The notes beneath the pieces were generated by a model. It searched no databases and had not been told where the DNA came from. It saw only the letters and a program-made list of their open reading frames with translations. The translations under genes were made by a program, and so were the position numbers. DNA of 20,916 bases from JAWXUE01 sp044432865 (GTDB lineage Bacteria; Bacillota_I; Bacilli_A; Acholeplasmatales; Anaeroplasmataceae), in contig JAWXUF010000018.1 in assembly GCA_044432865.1 (NCBI GenBank), positions 1-20,916 of the forward strand, read 5' to 3'. Below, in pieces: positions 1 through 7,467 of this stretch (positions are counted from its first letter, which is position 1; every line of letters starts with the position of its first letter).

Positions 1-528
1 GTTATACAAAGTACCTTCTCCTGCCATGTACATGATTACACGTGTATTAGGATCACAAGAGAAACTCATTTTAACTTCTTCTTTTTCTACTACTGTATTA
101 TCATTATTATAATCTAATTTTAATGTTACATCTAATCCATTTTTAAATCCTGCTTTTGTACCTGATAATGAGTATTTTACTTGTCCTGTTGCTGAATAAG
201 ATATTTTAGTTGTTGTTGTAATTGTTGTTGTACAAGTATAATCAATTTTTGATGTACCAGTATTATAATAAGAAAATATTGTATGAGAAGTGAAATATGC
301 TTTAGCAGCTACAGTTAAAGAATCAGCTTCCCATCCCCAAAATTGTCTACCACCTAATCCTTTAATTTCTTCATCTAATTCTTCTTCAGTATAATTTTGT
401 AATAATTGACCACCAAATATTTCTAATTTTTGAAATGCTAAATGATCTGATGCTTCTACTTCATGTCCTCTTAATTGTACTGCTAATGCAATACATAATA
501 TAAATTTAAATAATAATATTTTTTTCAT
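1..528 (-). CDS. Secreted protein of unknown function, N-terminal part (runs off left edge)
   Basis: An open frame runs from ATG at 528 to base 1 without a stop, giving 176 residues; the C-terminus lies outside the window. The start follows a GGAGGA ribosome site with 6 nt spacing. The N-terminus is a signal peptide: Met-Lys-Lys, a hydrophobic stretch at about 4-18, and a probable cleavage site near residue 26 after VEA. The mature part has an acidic segment (about residues 48-56), a Trp-rich patch (QFWGWEAD, about 62-69) and then a Thr/Tyr-rich stretch with alternating polar residues that suggests beta-strands. It contains two Cys. I do not recognise the family. It is separated from the gene to its right by a strong terminator, so it is probably its own transcription unit. 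Confidence 0.75.
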   Translation of the reverse strand, partial: MKKILLFKFILCIALAVQLRGHEVEASDHLAFQKLEIFGGQLLQNYTEEELDEEIKGLGGRQFWGWEADSLTVAAKAYFTSHTIFSYYNTGTSKIDYTCTTTITTTTKISYSATGQVKYSLSGTKAGFKNGLDVTLKLDYNNDNTVVEKEEVKMSFSCDPNTRVIMYMAGEGTLYN

Positions 529-604
529 TTTAATTCCTCCTTCATATTTAATTATTACTACGATTACATAATTTTACTAATAAAATATTTAAGATTTTAT
601 ATTT

Positions 605-648
605 AGAAAAAAATAAAATAAAAATACTCTCTAATTAAAGAGAGTATT
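605..648 (-). terminator. Rho-independent terminator of the coaX-phosphohexomutase operon
   Basis: A perfect 10-bp stem (623-632 with 639-648, loop AATTAA) follows the phosphohexomutase stop by 6 nt. On the minus strand it is followed by a T-rich tail across 605-622. Confidence 0.85.
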
Positions 649-654
649 ACTTTT

Positions 655-2337
655 TTATTCAATTGTATTAATCATTTTAAGAACAGTATCTTTTAATGAT
701 TGTAATTTTTTATTTGCATCACTACTACTTTTACCAATAATATTGTAATAAACTTTAAGTTTTGGTTCAGTACCACTAGGTCTTACTACAAAGTTTGTAC
801 CATCTTCAAATATATATTTAATTACATTTGATTTAGGTAAATCAATATTTTGAGTAGTTATTTTATCTTTATTATAGAAAGTTTTTACTTGTAATAAATT
901 ATCTTCTTTAGAAATAATAGATTTTAACTCTAATTCTGTATTTCTAAAATAATTTACTATTCTTTCAATTTTTTTAGCACCTTCCATACCTGGATGATAG
1001 ATACTTGTAATACCTTCAGTTGTGTATCCATATTGTTCATAAATATCATTTAATGCATCTACTAATGTTTTGTTTTGTTCATTGTAATAACCATATATCT
1101 CACATAACATTAATATTGCTTGAAGAGCATCTTTATCCCTAACAAAATCTTTAATTAGACATCCATAAGATTCTTCAAATCCATAAACATATGTACCTTT
1201 TCCTTCTAATAATTTAGCTTGTTCACCAATAAATTTAAATCCTGTTAAAGAAACATAAGTATTCATACCATATTCCTCAGCAATTTTTAAAGGTAAAGAT
1301 GAAGATACATTCGTTGTAAATACATAACCATTTTCAGGTAATTTATTTTTTTCTTTTAAATTTCTTAAAATATATTCAACCATTATAATAGCTGTTTGAT
1401 TACCATTTAATAATTTATATTCACCATCATGTTTAACTACTACACCTAATCTATCAGCATCAGGGTCTGTTGCTAAAACAAGATTTGCATCGATTTCTTT
1501 AGCATATTCTATTGCTTGTGTATAAGCTTTTTCATCTTCTGGATTAGAAGAATCTACATTACTAAAATTAGGATCATTAATCATTTGTGGCATATAAGGA
1601 AAAACATTATATCCAGTGTTTGCTAGTAAATCACAAGCAAATACTTGACCTGTACCATGAAGTGGTGTAAATACTACTTTAAAATCTTTATTTACATTTT
1701 CATTTAATATTACTTCTTTTACTCTTTGTTGGTATACATTATCTATTTCTTCATCTAAATAAATAATATTATCTAAATTATCTGATAATTCAACTTCAAA
1801 ATAATTTCCTATAGAATTAATTTCATTTATTACTTTTGCTGCTTCATTAGGTAATGTTTGACATCCTGTCTCATCATATATTTTATATCCATTATATTCT
1901 TTAGGATTATGACTTGCAGTTATCATTATCCCACCAATACATCCTAAATGCCTTACAGCAAATGATAATTCAGGAGTAGGTCTTAAATCTTTAAATAAAT
2001 ATACTTTAAATCCCATTTTCGTTAATACTTTTGCACTATCTAATGCAAATTCTTTTGAATAGTTTCTATTATCATGTGCTATTACTACACCTTTAGTAAA
2101 TGCATTATCAAATTTAGCTAAATATTGTCCAAATCCCCTTGTTGCTTTCCTAACAACGTAATAATTCATTCTATTAGTTCCAGGACCTAAAATACCCCTT
2201 ATTCCAGCTGTACCGAATTCTAAATCATTTGTAAAAGCTTCTTTTGCTTCTTCATCAGTCATTTTAAGTAATTCTTCTTTAAGTTTTGGGTCTAAATACG
2301 GATTACTTTCCCAAAATAATTTTTTATCTAAATACAT
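655..2337 (-). CDS. pgcA: Phosphoglucomutase/phosphomannomutase (alpha-D-phosphohexomutase, PgcA type)
   Basis: This cytosolic enzyme of 560 aa interconverts hexose 1- and 6-phosphates through a phosphoserine, feeding UDP-glucose and glycolipid or wall precursors. All four family signatures are present. The catalytic loop TASHNP is at 140-144 with active Ser142. The metal-binding loop DPDADR is at 291-296. The sugar-specificity loop GFEESYG is at 386-392. The phosphate-binding loop RPSGTEPK is at 519-526. Length matches the 550-580 aa Bacillota phosphoglucomutases rather than the shorter GlmM. The ATG overlaps the coaX stop as TAATG, so translation is probably coupled to the upstream gene. 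The gene symbol is by family; glucose versus mannose preference cannot be read from the sequence. Confidence 0.93.
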   Translation of the reverse strand: MYLDKKLFWESNPYLDPKLKEELLKMTDEEAKEAFTNDLEFGTAGIRGILGPGTNRMNYYVVRKATRGFGQYLAKFDNAFTKGVVIAHDNRNYSKEFALDSAKVLTKMGFKVYLFKDLRPTPELSFAVRHLGCIGGIMITASHNPKEYNGYKIYDETGCQTLPNEAAKVINEINSIGNYFEVELSDNLDNIIYLDEEIDNVYQQRVKEVILNENVNKDFKVVFTPLHGTGQVFACDLLANTGYNVFPYMPQMINDPNFSNVDSSNPEDEKAYTQAIEYAKEIDANLVLATDPDADRLGVVVKHDGEYKLLNGNQTAIIMVEYILRNLKEKNKLPENGYVFTTNVSSSLPLKIAEEYGMNTYVSLTGFKFIGEQAKLLEGKGTYVYGFEESYGCLIKDFVRDKDALQAILMLCEIYGYYNEQNKTLVDALNDIYEQYGYTTEGITSIYHPGMEGAKKIERIVNYFRNTELELKSIISKEDNLLQVKTFYNKDKITTQNIDLPKSNVIKYIFEDGTNFVVRPSGTEPKLKVYYNIIGKSSSDANKKLQSLKDTVLKMINTIE

Positions 2338-3083
2338 TAAATTTCCTCATTTCTCTTTAAAATTTCATATAAACCTTTTAAGTTAAGTAATTCATCAATG
2401 ATAATATTACTTTCACATAATGGTACTATTAAATTAGCTAGTCCACCAGTTGCTACTACTTTTAAATTAGGATTTTTTAAATCTTCTTTTACTTTTTTAA
2501 TAAATCCATCAACAGCAAATACAGTACTATAGATTACTCCTGATTGCATACATGTTATTGTATTATTTCCTAGTATTTTATTTGGTACTTTTAAGTCAAT
2601 GTTTGGTAGTAACGCAGTATCACTTACTAGTGATCTAATTGATATTTCTACTCCAGGAGATATAGCTACACCATGTATTGTATTATCTTTTACATAAATA
2701 TACTTTGTTGCTGTACCTAGATCAACTATTAATGCTTCTTCACCAAGTAATCCTTTAGCATCACATATTAAATCTGCACCTACTTCTTTAGGATTATCTG
2801 CTTTTACCATTATTGTTGTTTTTACTTTTTGTTCTAATGTTAATACTTTAGCATTTGTATGTTTAATAAATAATTCATTTAATACATAAGTAATTTGTGG
2901 TACTACAGATGAAATAGCAATATGTTTTATTTCACTTAAATTAAATAATTCTCTTATTATTAAATAGTACTCATCACTTGATTTATCTTTAAAACTATTT
3001 ATTGTATATACTTGAATTATGTTATTATCCTTAGCAATTGCTAATTTTATATTTGTATTTCCAACATCAATTAATAATTCCAT
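2337..3083 (-). CDS. coaX: Type III pantothenate kinase
   Basis: It phosphorylates pantothenate with ATP in the first step of coenzyme A synthesis; type III enzymes use a monovalent cation and are not feedback-inhibited by CoA. The protein has 248 aa of ASKHA fold. It shows the N-terminal phosphate loop DVGNTN at 6-11, the catalytic Asp104 in VGAD, the second phosphate loop DLGTAT at 121-126, a GVAISPG segment at 138-144, and ATGG near the C-terminus. I chose ATG 3083 because GGAGG lies 6 nt upstream; an in-frame ATG at 3098 would put that site inside the gene. The usual GADR is GADL here. It is the first gene of an operon with the phosphohexomutase, joined by a TAATG overlap. Its promoter has an extended -10 at 3107-3115. 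Confidence 0.92.
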   Translation of the reverse strand: MELLIDVGNTNIKLAIAKDNNIIQVYTINSFKDKSSDEYYLIIRELFNLSEIKHIAISSVVPQITYVLNELFIKHTNAKVLTLEQKVKTTIMVKADNPKEVGADLICDAKGLLGEEALIVDLGTATKYIYVKDNTIHGVAISPGVEISIRSLVSDTALLPNIDLKVPNKILGNNTITCMQSGVIYSTVFAVDGFIKKVKEDLKNPNLKVVATGGLANLIVPLCESNIIIDELLNLKGLYEILKRNEEI

Positions 3084-3106
3084 AAAATACCTCCACATAT
3101 ACTACT

Positions 3107-3115
3107 ATTATAGCA
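3107..3115 (-). promoter_or_regulatory. Extended -10 promoter of coaX
   Basis: TGCTATAAT on the minus strand is an extended -10 (TGnTATAAT). A -35 at 17 bp would be TTATAG, which is weak and lies inside the 61-bp repeat. The box abuts the repeat edge, so the segment that arrived beside it now supplies the upstream promoter DNA. Confidence 0.65.
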
Positions 3116-3175
3116 TAAAAGACCAATTACTATAATAGCAAATGGTCTTTTAATTTTATGTTTTATTTTGTAATT
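3115..3175. repeat. Left copy of a perfect 61-bp direct repeat
   Basis: Bases 3115-3175 are identical to 5168-5228 over 61 bp; the flanking bases differ on both sides (C against T on the left, A against T on the right). The copy contains a terminator hairpin and also the last three codons and stop (TAA 3163-3165) of the TOPRIM-like gene. The period is 2053 bp, which is exactly one defence-like gene pair plus one repeat. Confidence 0.95.
3117..3151 (-). terminator. Terminator after the TOPRIM-like gene (repeat copy 1)
   Basis: A 9-bp stem (3117-3125 with 3143-3151) with a 17-nt loop follows the stop of the ATPase/TOPRIM pair. On the minus strand it leads directly into TTTT and then the coaX -10. 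Confidence 0.65.
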
Positions 3176-3936
3176 AAATTCAATTTAGGTAATGTTTTAT
3201 AAAATTCTTCTCCAAAATAAATAGGTAGTATAAATAATATTGAAGCAATCGGAACTATGTTGTTTATATTTTTCAATTGTAAACTTAATATATCTCTTAA
3301 TTCATCATTATAAAATTTACAGTATTCTTTGATTGATAACATTAAACTAACTCTTATAATATTTAATGTTATCAACGATTCAATATCATGTTTGGAATAT
3401 TTCATTATATTAGTATTGTTATAATTATGAATATATTTTTTATAATTTTGATTATCAGTATAAACTTTTAAATTTTCTATTGATAAAATAGGAAGAGAAT
3501 AATGTTTAATCGCTTCAATCATAGGGTAATTTATTAGTAATAATCCTCTTTCTGTATCTTCGTAAAAATATTCCGACATTTCCATTAATATTTTAGTTTT
3601 TTCTTCAAATTGATTTTGTTTGTCCTGAAAATCAAAATCAAAAATTAGGTAAATCGAGGAAAATTTTTGTTTTAATAAATCTTGATCTTTTTCAGTTCCT
3701 TTTTCTTTGATAATACATTTTAATAAATCAATCGTATCAACACTATCAATATCTTCGAATTCTTTTATAAGTTTTTTTGTTTCTTTATAGAAATTATATA
3801 TGTTCGTGTTATAGCTAAATATCTCAATATTCAATTTATAGATACTAGAACCACTCCTATTATACAAGTTACTTATCTTCTCCAAAATTTGAGGTTCTGT
3901 TTTTTCACCTTCACATATAACTAAAATTTTATTCAT
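3163..3936 (-). CDS. TOPRIM-like protein of the RloB/AbiLii type, partner of the ATPase
   Basis: The N-terminus reads KILVICEGEKTEP, the beta-strand plus conserved Glu (Glu9) that opens RloB/AbiLii and OLD-type TOPRIM domains. A second acidic motif, IFDFDFQD at 98-105, matches the TOPRIM DxD metal site, and NYPMIEA follows at 136-142. In such systems the TOPRIM protein is the likely nuclease effector and the ATPase the sensor; I infer that role here. Length is 257 aa, somewhat longer than typical RloB. Three ATGs compete (3948, 3945, 3936), none with a clear ribosome site. I chose 3936 because the protein then begins right at the first strand and overlaps the ATPase stop by only 8 nt, typical of coupled translation. 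Its last three codons and stop lie inside the 61-bp repeat. Confidence 0.72.
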   Translation of the reverse strand: MNKILVICEGEKTEPQILEKISNLYNRSGSSIYKLNIEIFSYNTNIYNFYKETKKLIKEFEDIDSVDTIDLLKCIIKEKGTEKDQDLLKQKFSSIYLIFDFDFQDKQNQFEEKTKILMEMSEYFYEDTERGLLLINYPMIEAIKHYSLPILSIENLKVYTDNQNYKKYIHNYNNTNIMKYSKHDIESLITLNIIRVSLMLSIKEYCKFYNDELRDILSLQLKNINNIVPIASILFILPIYFGEEFYKTLPKLNLITK

Positions 3937-5026
3937 TGAATGCATCATTTATATATAACTTTTCTAAATTATGCGCTTCTCTTATTTCTTTTTTAGTACA
4001 ATTTGATAATGAATTAATTTTATTATTAGATAATATCAAACATGTATCAGGTCTAATAAATTCATTTTTCATTAAATAAGTATTATGCGTTGTTACAAAA
4101 GATTGCAAATCTTTGTTTTCATCAATTAGTTTAAAAATTAACTCTGCAGTTTCATAATGATAAAACGCATCAAATTCATCTAAAAATAAAAATTTAACTT
4201 TATCAAAAGAGATACTCCATGAATAATATAACCAAAGTGCTTGTGTCCCAGTTGAAATAATGCTTGAAAGTGGTACTATGCCTTTTTCAAATCTTGCCAT
4301 TAAACTGTATCTACCATTTATAAAACCTTTTTCTAATTTATAATCTAGCCCATTTTCTCTTAGAAATATTTCAAAGTCATTAATTTTATTATTTTCAATA
4401 ATAAAATCATCTAAAGTTGCATAGTTTGGTGTTGCACCAATGAAACTGTTACCTTCAACTAAACATCTAAACCATAGCATTCCCGATACAAATTTAACAA
4501 TTAATGAGATTGGAGATTTTTCTGCACTAATACTATTATTATAAATGTATTTTACAATTGACATTCTACTATCCATCAAGTCGATTCTTAATGTTTCAAG
4601 TCCTTCAATTTTAATTTCATATTCCTTTGTTAAAAAATCATACATTAATACAGTTTGATCATTTACTTGTATTTCTTCATATGTTAATACATTAAATGCT
4701 GTTTTTTTATATTTATAAGTGTATTCTATATCATCAAATAGAAATGTATAGTTAAACTCTGCTTCCTTATCAACTAATTTTAAATTTAAATAATTATTTA
4801 TATATTTCAAGTCTAATAATTTATTATCTGTTAAATGATATACTATATCATGCATTGCTAAACCTAAGTTTGACTTTCCACTTCCGTTTTTACCATAGAT
4901 TATCCCTTTGTTAATTAATCCATTTTTAACTTGATGCTTATTAAAAGTATATTCTCTTGTTTTACTCAAATCAAATTCAAAATTTTCAAATCCTTTAACA
5001 TTATTTACATAAAATTTTTTAATCAT
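3929..5026 (-). CDS. AAA15-family ATPase (RloA/AbiLi-like), sensor of a defence-like pair
   Basis: This is a 365-aa ATPase of the SMC/OLD-like AAA15 group. The Walker A motif GKNGSGKS is at 45-52. A signature-like STGTQAL is at 258-264. The Walker B motif FLFLDE is at 279-284, followed by FDAFYH. The H-switch THN is at 313-315. The tail REAHNLEKLY is typical of RloA-like ATPases encoded beside RloB-type partners. Such pairs (AbiL, PARIS, RloAB) abort phage infection. The partner overlaps its 3' end. The ATG at 5026 is preceded in frame by TGA, so no upstream extension is possible. The only ribosome site (AGAGAGG, 5061-5067) is 34 nt upstream, with a hairpin between. The gene sits in a segment flanked by 61-bp direct repeats, suggesting acquisition. 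Confidence 0.8.
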   Translation of the reverse strand: MIKKFYVNNVKGFENFEFDLSKTREYTFNKHQVKNGLINKGIIYGKNGSGKSNLGLAMHDIVYHLTDNKLLDLKYINNYLNLKLVDKEAEFNYTFLFDDIEYTYKYKKTAFNVLTYEEIQVNDQTVLMYDFLTKEYEIKIEGLETLRIDLMDSRMSIVKYIYNNSISAEKSPISLIVKFVSGMLWFRCLVEGNSFIGATPNYATLDDFIIENNKINDFEIFLRENGLDYKLEKGFINGRYSLMARFEKGIVPLSSIISTGTQALWLYYSWSISFDKVKFLFLDEFDAFYHYETAELIFKLIDENKDLQSFVTTHNTYLMKNEFIRPDTCLILSNNKINSLSNCTKKEIREAHNLEKLYINDAFNE

Positions 5027-5034
5027 AAAGTTTC

Positions 5035-5067
5035 AGTCGTGTATATATTTATTCGACTTTCCTCTCT
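5035..5067 (-). promoter_or_regulatory. Leader hairpin between a distant Shine-Dalgarno and the ATPase start
   Basis: The stem AGTCG/CGACT (5035-5039 with 5054-5058) lies between the only purine-rich ribosome site (5061-5067, AGAGAGG in RNA sense) and ATG 5026. Folding would shorten the SD-to-ATG distance from 34 nt to about 10 nt. The structure is seen; the bridging role is inferred. Confidence 0.4.
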
Positions 5068-5110
5068 TTCTACTTTTATTTGTTTTTAAAAAAACTTACA
5101 TCATCAATTT

Positions 5111-5139
5111 ATTTTAACACAAATAAAATATGTTTACAA
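5111..5139 (-). promoter_or_regulatory. Promoter of the ATPase/TOPRIM pair
   Basis: On the minus strand, TTGTAA (5134-5139), a 17-bp spacer and TAAAAT (5111-5116). It leaves a leader of about 75 nt before the ATPase start. It lies inside the repeat-bounded segment, so the pair carries its own promoter. Confidence 0.6.
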
Positions 5140-5143
5140 TGTC

Positions 5144-5164
5144 ATCCGTAAAAAAAATACGGAT
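5144..5164. repeat. 7-bp inverted repeat beside the right 61-bp repeat
   Basis: ATCCGTA (5144-5150) and TACGGAT (5158-5164) flank a run of seven A. It lies 3 bp from repeat copy 2 and 5 bp upstream of the module's -35. It may be an operator, a terminator remnant or the edge of the inserted segment. Confidence 0.55.
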
Positions 5165-5167
5165 AAT

Positions 5168-5228
5168 ATAAAAGACCAATTACTATAATAGCAAATGGTC
5201 TTTTAATTTTATGTTTTATTTTGTAATT
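5168..5228. repeat. Right copy of the perfect 61-bp direct repeat
   Basis: Identical to 3115-3175. This copy sits 5 bp downstream of the obgE stop and holds the obgE terminator, so it is likely the original copy at the locus. Confidence 0.95.
5170..5204 (-). terminator. obgE terminator (repeat copy 2)
   Basis: The stem AAAAGACCA/TGGTCTTTT (5170-5178 with 5196-5204) lies 29 nt after the obgE stop, with TTTT on its 3' side in the minus-strand RNA. Confidence 0.65.
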
Positions 5229-5233
5229 TTATA

Positions 5234-6511
5234 TTAATCTAAATATTCAAATTCAAAATCGAATATTCTTACTAAATCACCAGTTTTAGCACCCATTCTT
5301 CTTAATTCATCATCTAATCCAAATGTTCTTAATTGACGTGCAAATCTTCTTACTGAAGACTCATGGTTAAAGTCTGTCATTAAGAATAACTTTTGTAATT
5401 TAGCACCAGTTACTTCATATACACCTGCTACTAATTCAACTTCATACATCTTACCTTCATCAACATATCCATACTCTTTATATTCTAACTCTTCGTTATT
5501 ATATAATAAGAATTCAGGAGTAACTGCTAATGTATCAGCAACTTTGTATAAAACTTCATTTGTATTTTCAGCAATAATTGCTGAAATAGGAATAATATGT
5601 TTTTCACTATCAAAATTCTTTTTAAAATCTTCTATTACTTTAGGATCTTGTACTTCATCAACTTTGTTTAAAACAATAATTTCTGGTCTTTCTAATAATC
5701 CTAATTGATATTCTTGTAATTCTTCTCTTATTGTTAAGTAATCTTGATAAGGATCTCTTCCTTCAGAACCACTTATATCAATAACATGTACAATTACTCT
5801 ACATCTTTCGATATGTCTTAGGAACTGAAATCCTAGCCCAATACCTGCTGATGCACCTTTTATTAATCCAGGTAAATCCGCCATAACAAAACTTCTACCA
5901 TCCGGTACCATTACCATTCCTAAATTAGGATTTAATGTAGTAAAGTGATAGTCAGCTACTTTTGGTCTAGCTGATGATACAGCAGCAATTAAAGTTGATT
6001 TTCCAACACTTGGAAATCCAACTAAACCACAATCTGCTAATACTTTTAATTCTAATTTTAAAAAACGATGTTCACCAGGTTCACCTTTTTCACAAAAATC
6101 AGGACATTTATTAGCACCTGATGCAAACGACATATTTCCACGTCCACCACGTCCACCTTTTACGATTTCAGCAGTTTGTCCATGAATAGTTAAATCTGCT
6201 ACAACTTTACCTGTATCTTCATCTCTTACAGTTGTTCCGATAGGTACTTTAATGTAAGTATCATCAGCACAACCACCAGTCATACCTTTTGTTCTTCCTT
6301 TTTCTCCAGGAGTACCTTTAACATGTCTTAGATATCTAAAATCTAATAATGTGTTTATTCCTGAGTCACAAATGAAAATAATACTTCCACCTTTTCCACC
6401 GTTACCACCGAACGGACCACCTTTTTCTACTTTAAACTCTCTTCGGTAGGCAACAATACCATCGCCACCTTTTCCTGCAGTTGCTTCAATTCGTATTTCA
6501 TCAACAAACAT
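5234..6511 (-). CDS. obgE: GTPase ObgE/CgtA, ribosome assembly and stress GTPase
   Basis: This essential GTPase acts in 50S subunit maturation and coupling to stringent or stress signals. The 425-aa protein has the complete three-part layout. The glycine-rich Obg fold covers about 1-158 (AGKGGDG, GGPFGGNGGKGG). The G domain has G1 GFPSVGKS at 165-172, switch TTLNPNLG at 191-198, DLPG at 212-215 and NKVD at 282-285. The C-terminal OCT domain covers about 350-425, as in Bacillota Obg. The ATG follows an AAAGGAGG-type site. It is the last gene after rplU, prp and rpmA, the classic Bacillota order, but a hairpin between rpmA and obgE may lower its expression relative to the ribosomal genes. Confidence 0.97.
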   Translation of the reverse strand: MFVDEIRIEATAGKGGDGIVAYRREFKVEKGGPFGGNGGKGGSIIFICDSGINTLLDFRYLRHVKGTPGEKGRTKGMTGGCADDTYIKVPIGTTVRDEDTGKVVADLTIHGQTAEIVKGGRGGRGNMSFASGANKCPDFCEKGEPGEHRFLKLELKVLADCGLVGFPSVGKSTLIAAVSSARPKVADYHFTTLNPNLGMVMVPDGRSFVMADLPGLIKGASAGIGLGFQFLRHIERCRVIVHVIDISGSEGRDPYQDYLTIREELQEYQLGLLERPEIIVLNKVDEVQDPKVIEDFKKNFDSEKHIIPISAIIAENTNEVLYKVADTLAVTPEFLLYNNEELEYKEYGYVDEGKMYEVELVAGVYEVTGAKLQKLFLMTDFNHESSVRRFARQLRTFGLDDELRRMGAKTGDLVRIFDFEFEYLD

Positions 6512-6534
6512 ATTAAATTCCTCCTTTAAAAAGA

Positions 6535-6559
6535 AAAATACCCATAAGTTGGGTATTTT
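6535..6559 (-). terminator. Intercistronic terminator or attenuator between rpmA and obgE
   Basis: The 9-bp stem AAAATACCC/GGGTATTTT (6535-6543 with 6551-6559) is followed in RNA by TTTTTCTTTTT, then directly by the obgE ribosome site. It probably lets only part of the ribosomal-protein transcript reach obgE. Confidence 0.75.
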
Positions 6560-6565
6560 ATATAA

Positions 6566-6850
6566 TTAAGCTCTAGTTTCGTATACAGAAACTTGTTTTT
6601 TGTCTCTACCTTTACGCTCAAACTTTACATAACCTGTAACAGTTGCGAATAAAGTATCATCTTTACCTAAACCTACGTTAGATCCTGGATGAATTTTAGT
6701 TCCTCTTTGACGGTAAATAATACTCCCAGCAGTACAAAATTGACCATCTGATAATTTAGCTCCTAAACGTTTAGAATGAGAATCACGACCATTTCTAGTA
6801 GACCCTACCCCTTTTTTAGATGCAAATAATTGAATATTTAATCTTAACAT
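6566..6850 (-). CDS. rpmA: 50S ribosomal protein L27 with cleavable N-terminus
   Basis: L27 reaches into the peptidyl-transferase centre of the large subunit. The 94-aa protein begins MLRLNIQLFA followed by SKKGVGST. The first nine or ten residues match the Bacillota L27 pre-sequence, which is removed by the protease Prp before assembly. The true start is ATG 6850, with AGGAGG 8 nt upstream; a GTG at 6859 would extend the frame by three codons but overlaps the ribosome site. The prp gene lies immediately upstream in the same transcript, so protease and substrate are co-expressed. Confidence 0.97.
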   Translation of the reverse strand: MLRLNIQLFASKKGVGSTRNGRDSHSKRLGAKLSDGQFCTAGSIIYRQRGTKIHPGSNVGLGKDDTLFATVTGYVKFERKGRDKKQVSVYETRA

Positions 6851-6865
6851 GAAAGACACCTCCTA

Positions 6866-7159
6866 TTAGTTTTCTATTGCAATATACTTAGGATAATCTT
6901 CTCCTAAAGTATTTAATGTATATATTAGATTATTAATGATCTTATTTAAATCATCAGATTCATTAATAATATTAATTTTTGTATAACCATCTTTAATTTC
7001 ATAACTAATATCATTTAATAAATTAAAAGTATCAATTAAATTAATAGACATGATTACCGCAGTTGATACACTTGCGCATACTATATCAGTTCCATGTGGA
7101 TTTTGATTAGCATGTCCTTTGATTTCAATGAAATCATTTTTAATTCTTACTTTAATCAT
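6866..7159 (-). CDS. prp: Ribosomal-processing cysteine protease Prp
   Basis: Prp (YsxB family) removes the N-terminal extension of L27; cleavage is essential in Staphylococcus aureus. The 97-aa protein keeps the catalytic pair: His16 in GHAN and Cys28 in VCASVS, 12 residues apart, the same spacing as His22/Cys34 of the S. aureus enzyme. It sits between rplU and rpmA as in most Bacillota. The ATG overlaps the rplU stop as TAATG, so it is probably translated by coupling. The rpmA ribosome site starts at the end of this gene. Confidence 0.93.
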   Translation of the reverse strand: MIKVRIKNDFIEIKGHANQNPHGTDIVCASVSTAVIMSINLIDTFNLLNDISYEIKDGYTKINIINESDDLNKIINNLIYTLNTLGEDYPKYIAIEN

Positions 7160-7467
7160 TAAGCTTTGATTGATTCGATAGTTAATTTAGTGTAAGATTG
7201 TCTGTGACCTTGTTTTTTGCGGTAGTTCTTTTTAGCACGGTATTTGAAAACGATAATTTTTTTCGCACGTCCTTGTTTTTCAACTTTTGCAGTAACAGTA
7301 GCACCTTTCACATATGGTTGACCAACAGTTAATGTTTTATCAGATACTAAAACTACTTTATCAAAAGTAACTGTATCACCGATTTCATTATTTAATTTTT
7401 CAATATAAATTGTTTGACCAGCTTCAACTTTAACTTGTTTCCCACCTGTTTCGATAATTGCGTACAT
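7159..7467 (-). CDS. rplU: 50S ribosomal protein L21
   Basis: L21 binds 23S rRNA in the large subunit. The 102-aa protein starts MYAIIETGGKQ and ends with the basic region (RAKKNYRKKQGHRQ) typical of the family. The frame extends upstream to 7503, but ATG 7467 is the start because a GAGGAGGTG ribosome site ends 6 nt before it. It is the first gene of the rplU-prp-rpmA-obgE operon and lies behind a strong promoter and a structured leader that could mediate autoregulation. Confidence 0.97.
   Translation of the reverse strand: MYAIIETGGKQVKVEAGQTIYIEKLNNEIGDTVTFDKVVLVSDKTLTVGQPYVKGATVTAKVEKQGRAKKIIVFKYRAKKNYRKKQGHRQSYTKLTIESIKA

Noticed and set aside
3115..5228. 61-bp repeats as insertion-sequence ends or target-site duplication
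   Set aside because: Direct rather than inverted, far too long for a target duplication, and no transposase is encoded between them.
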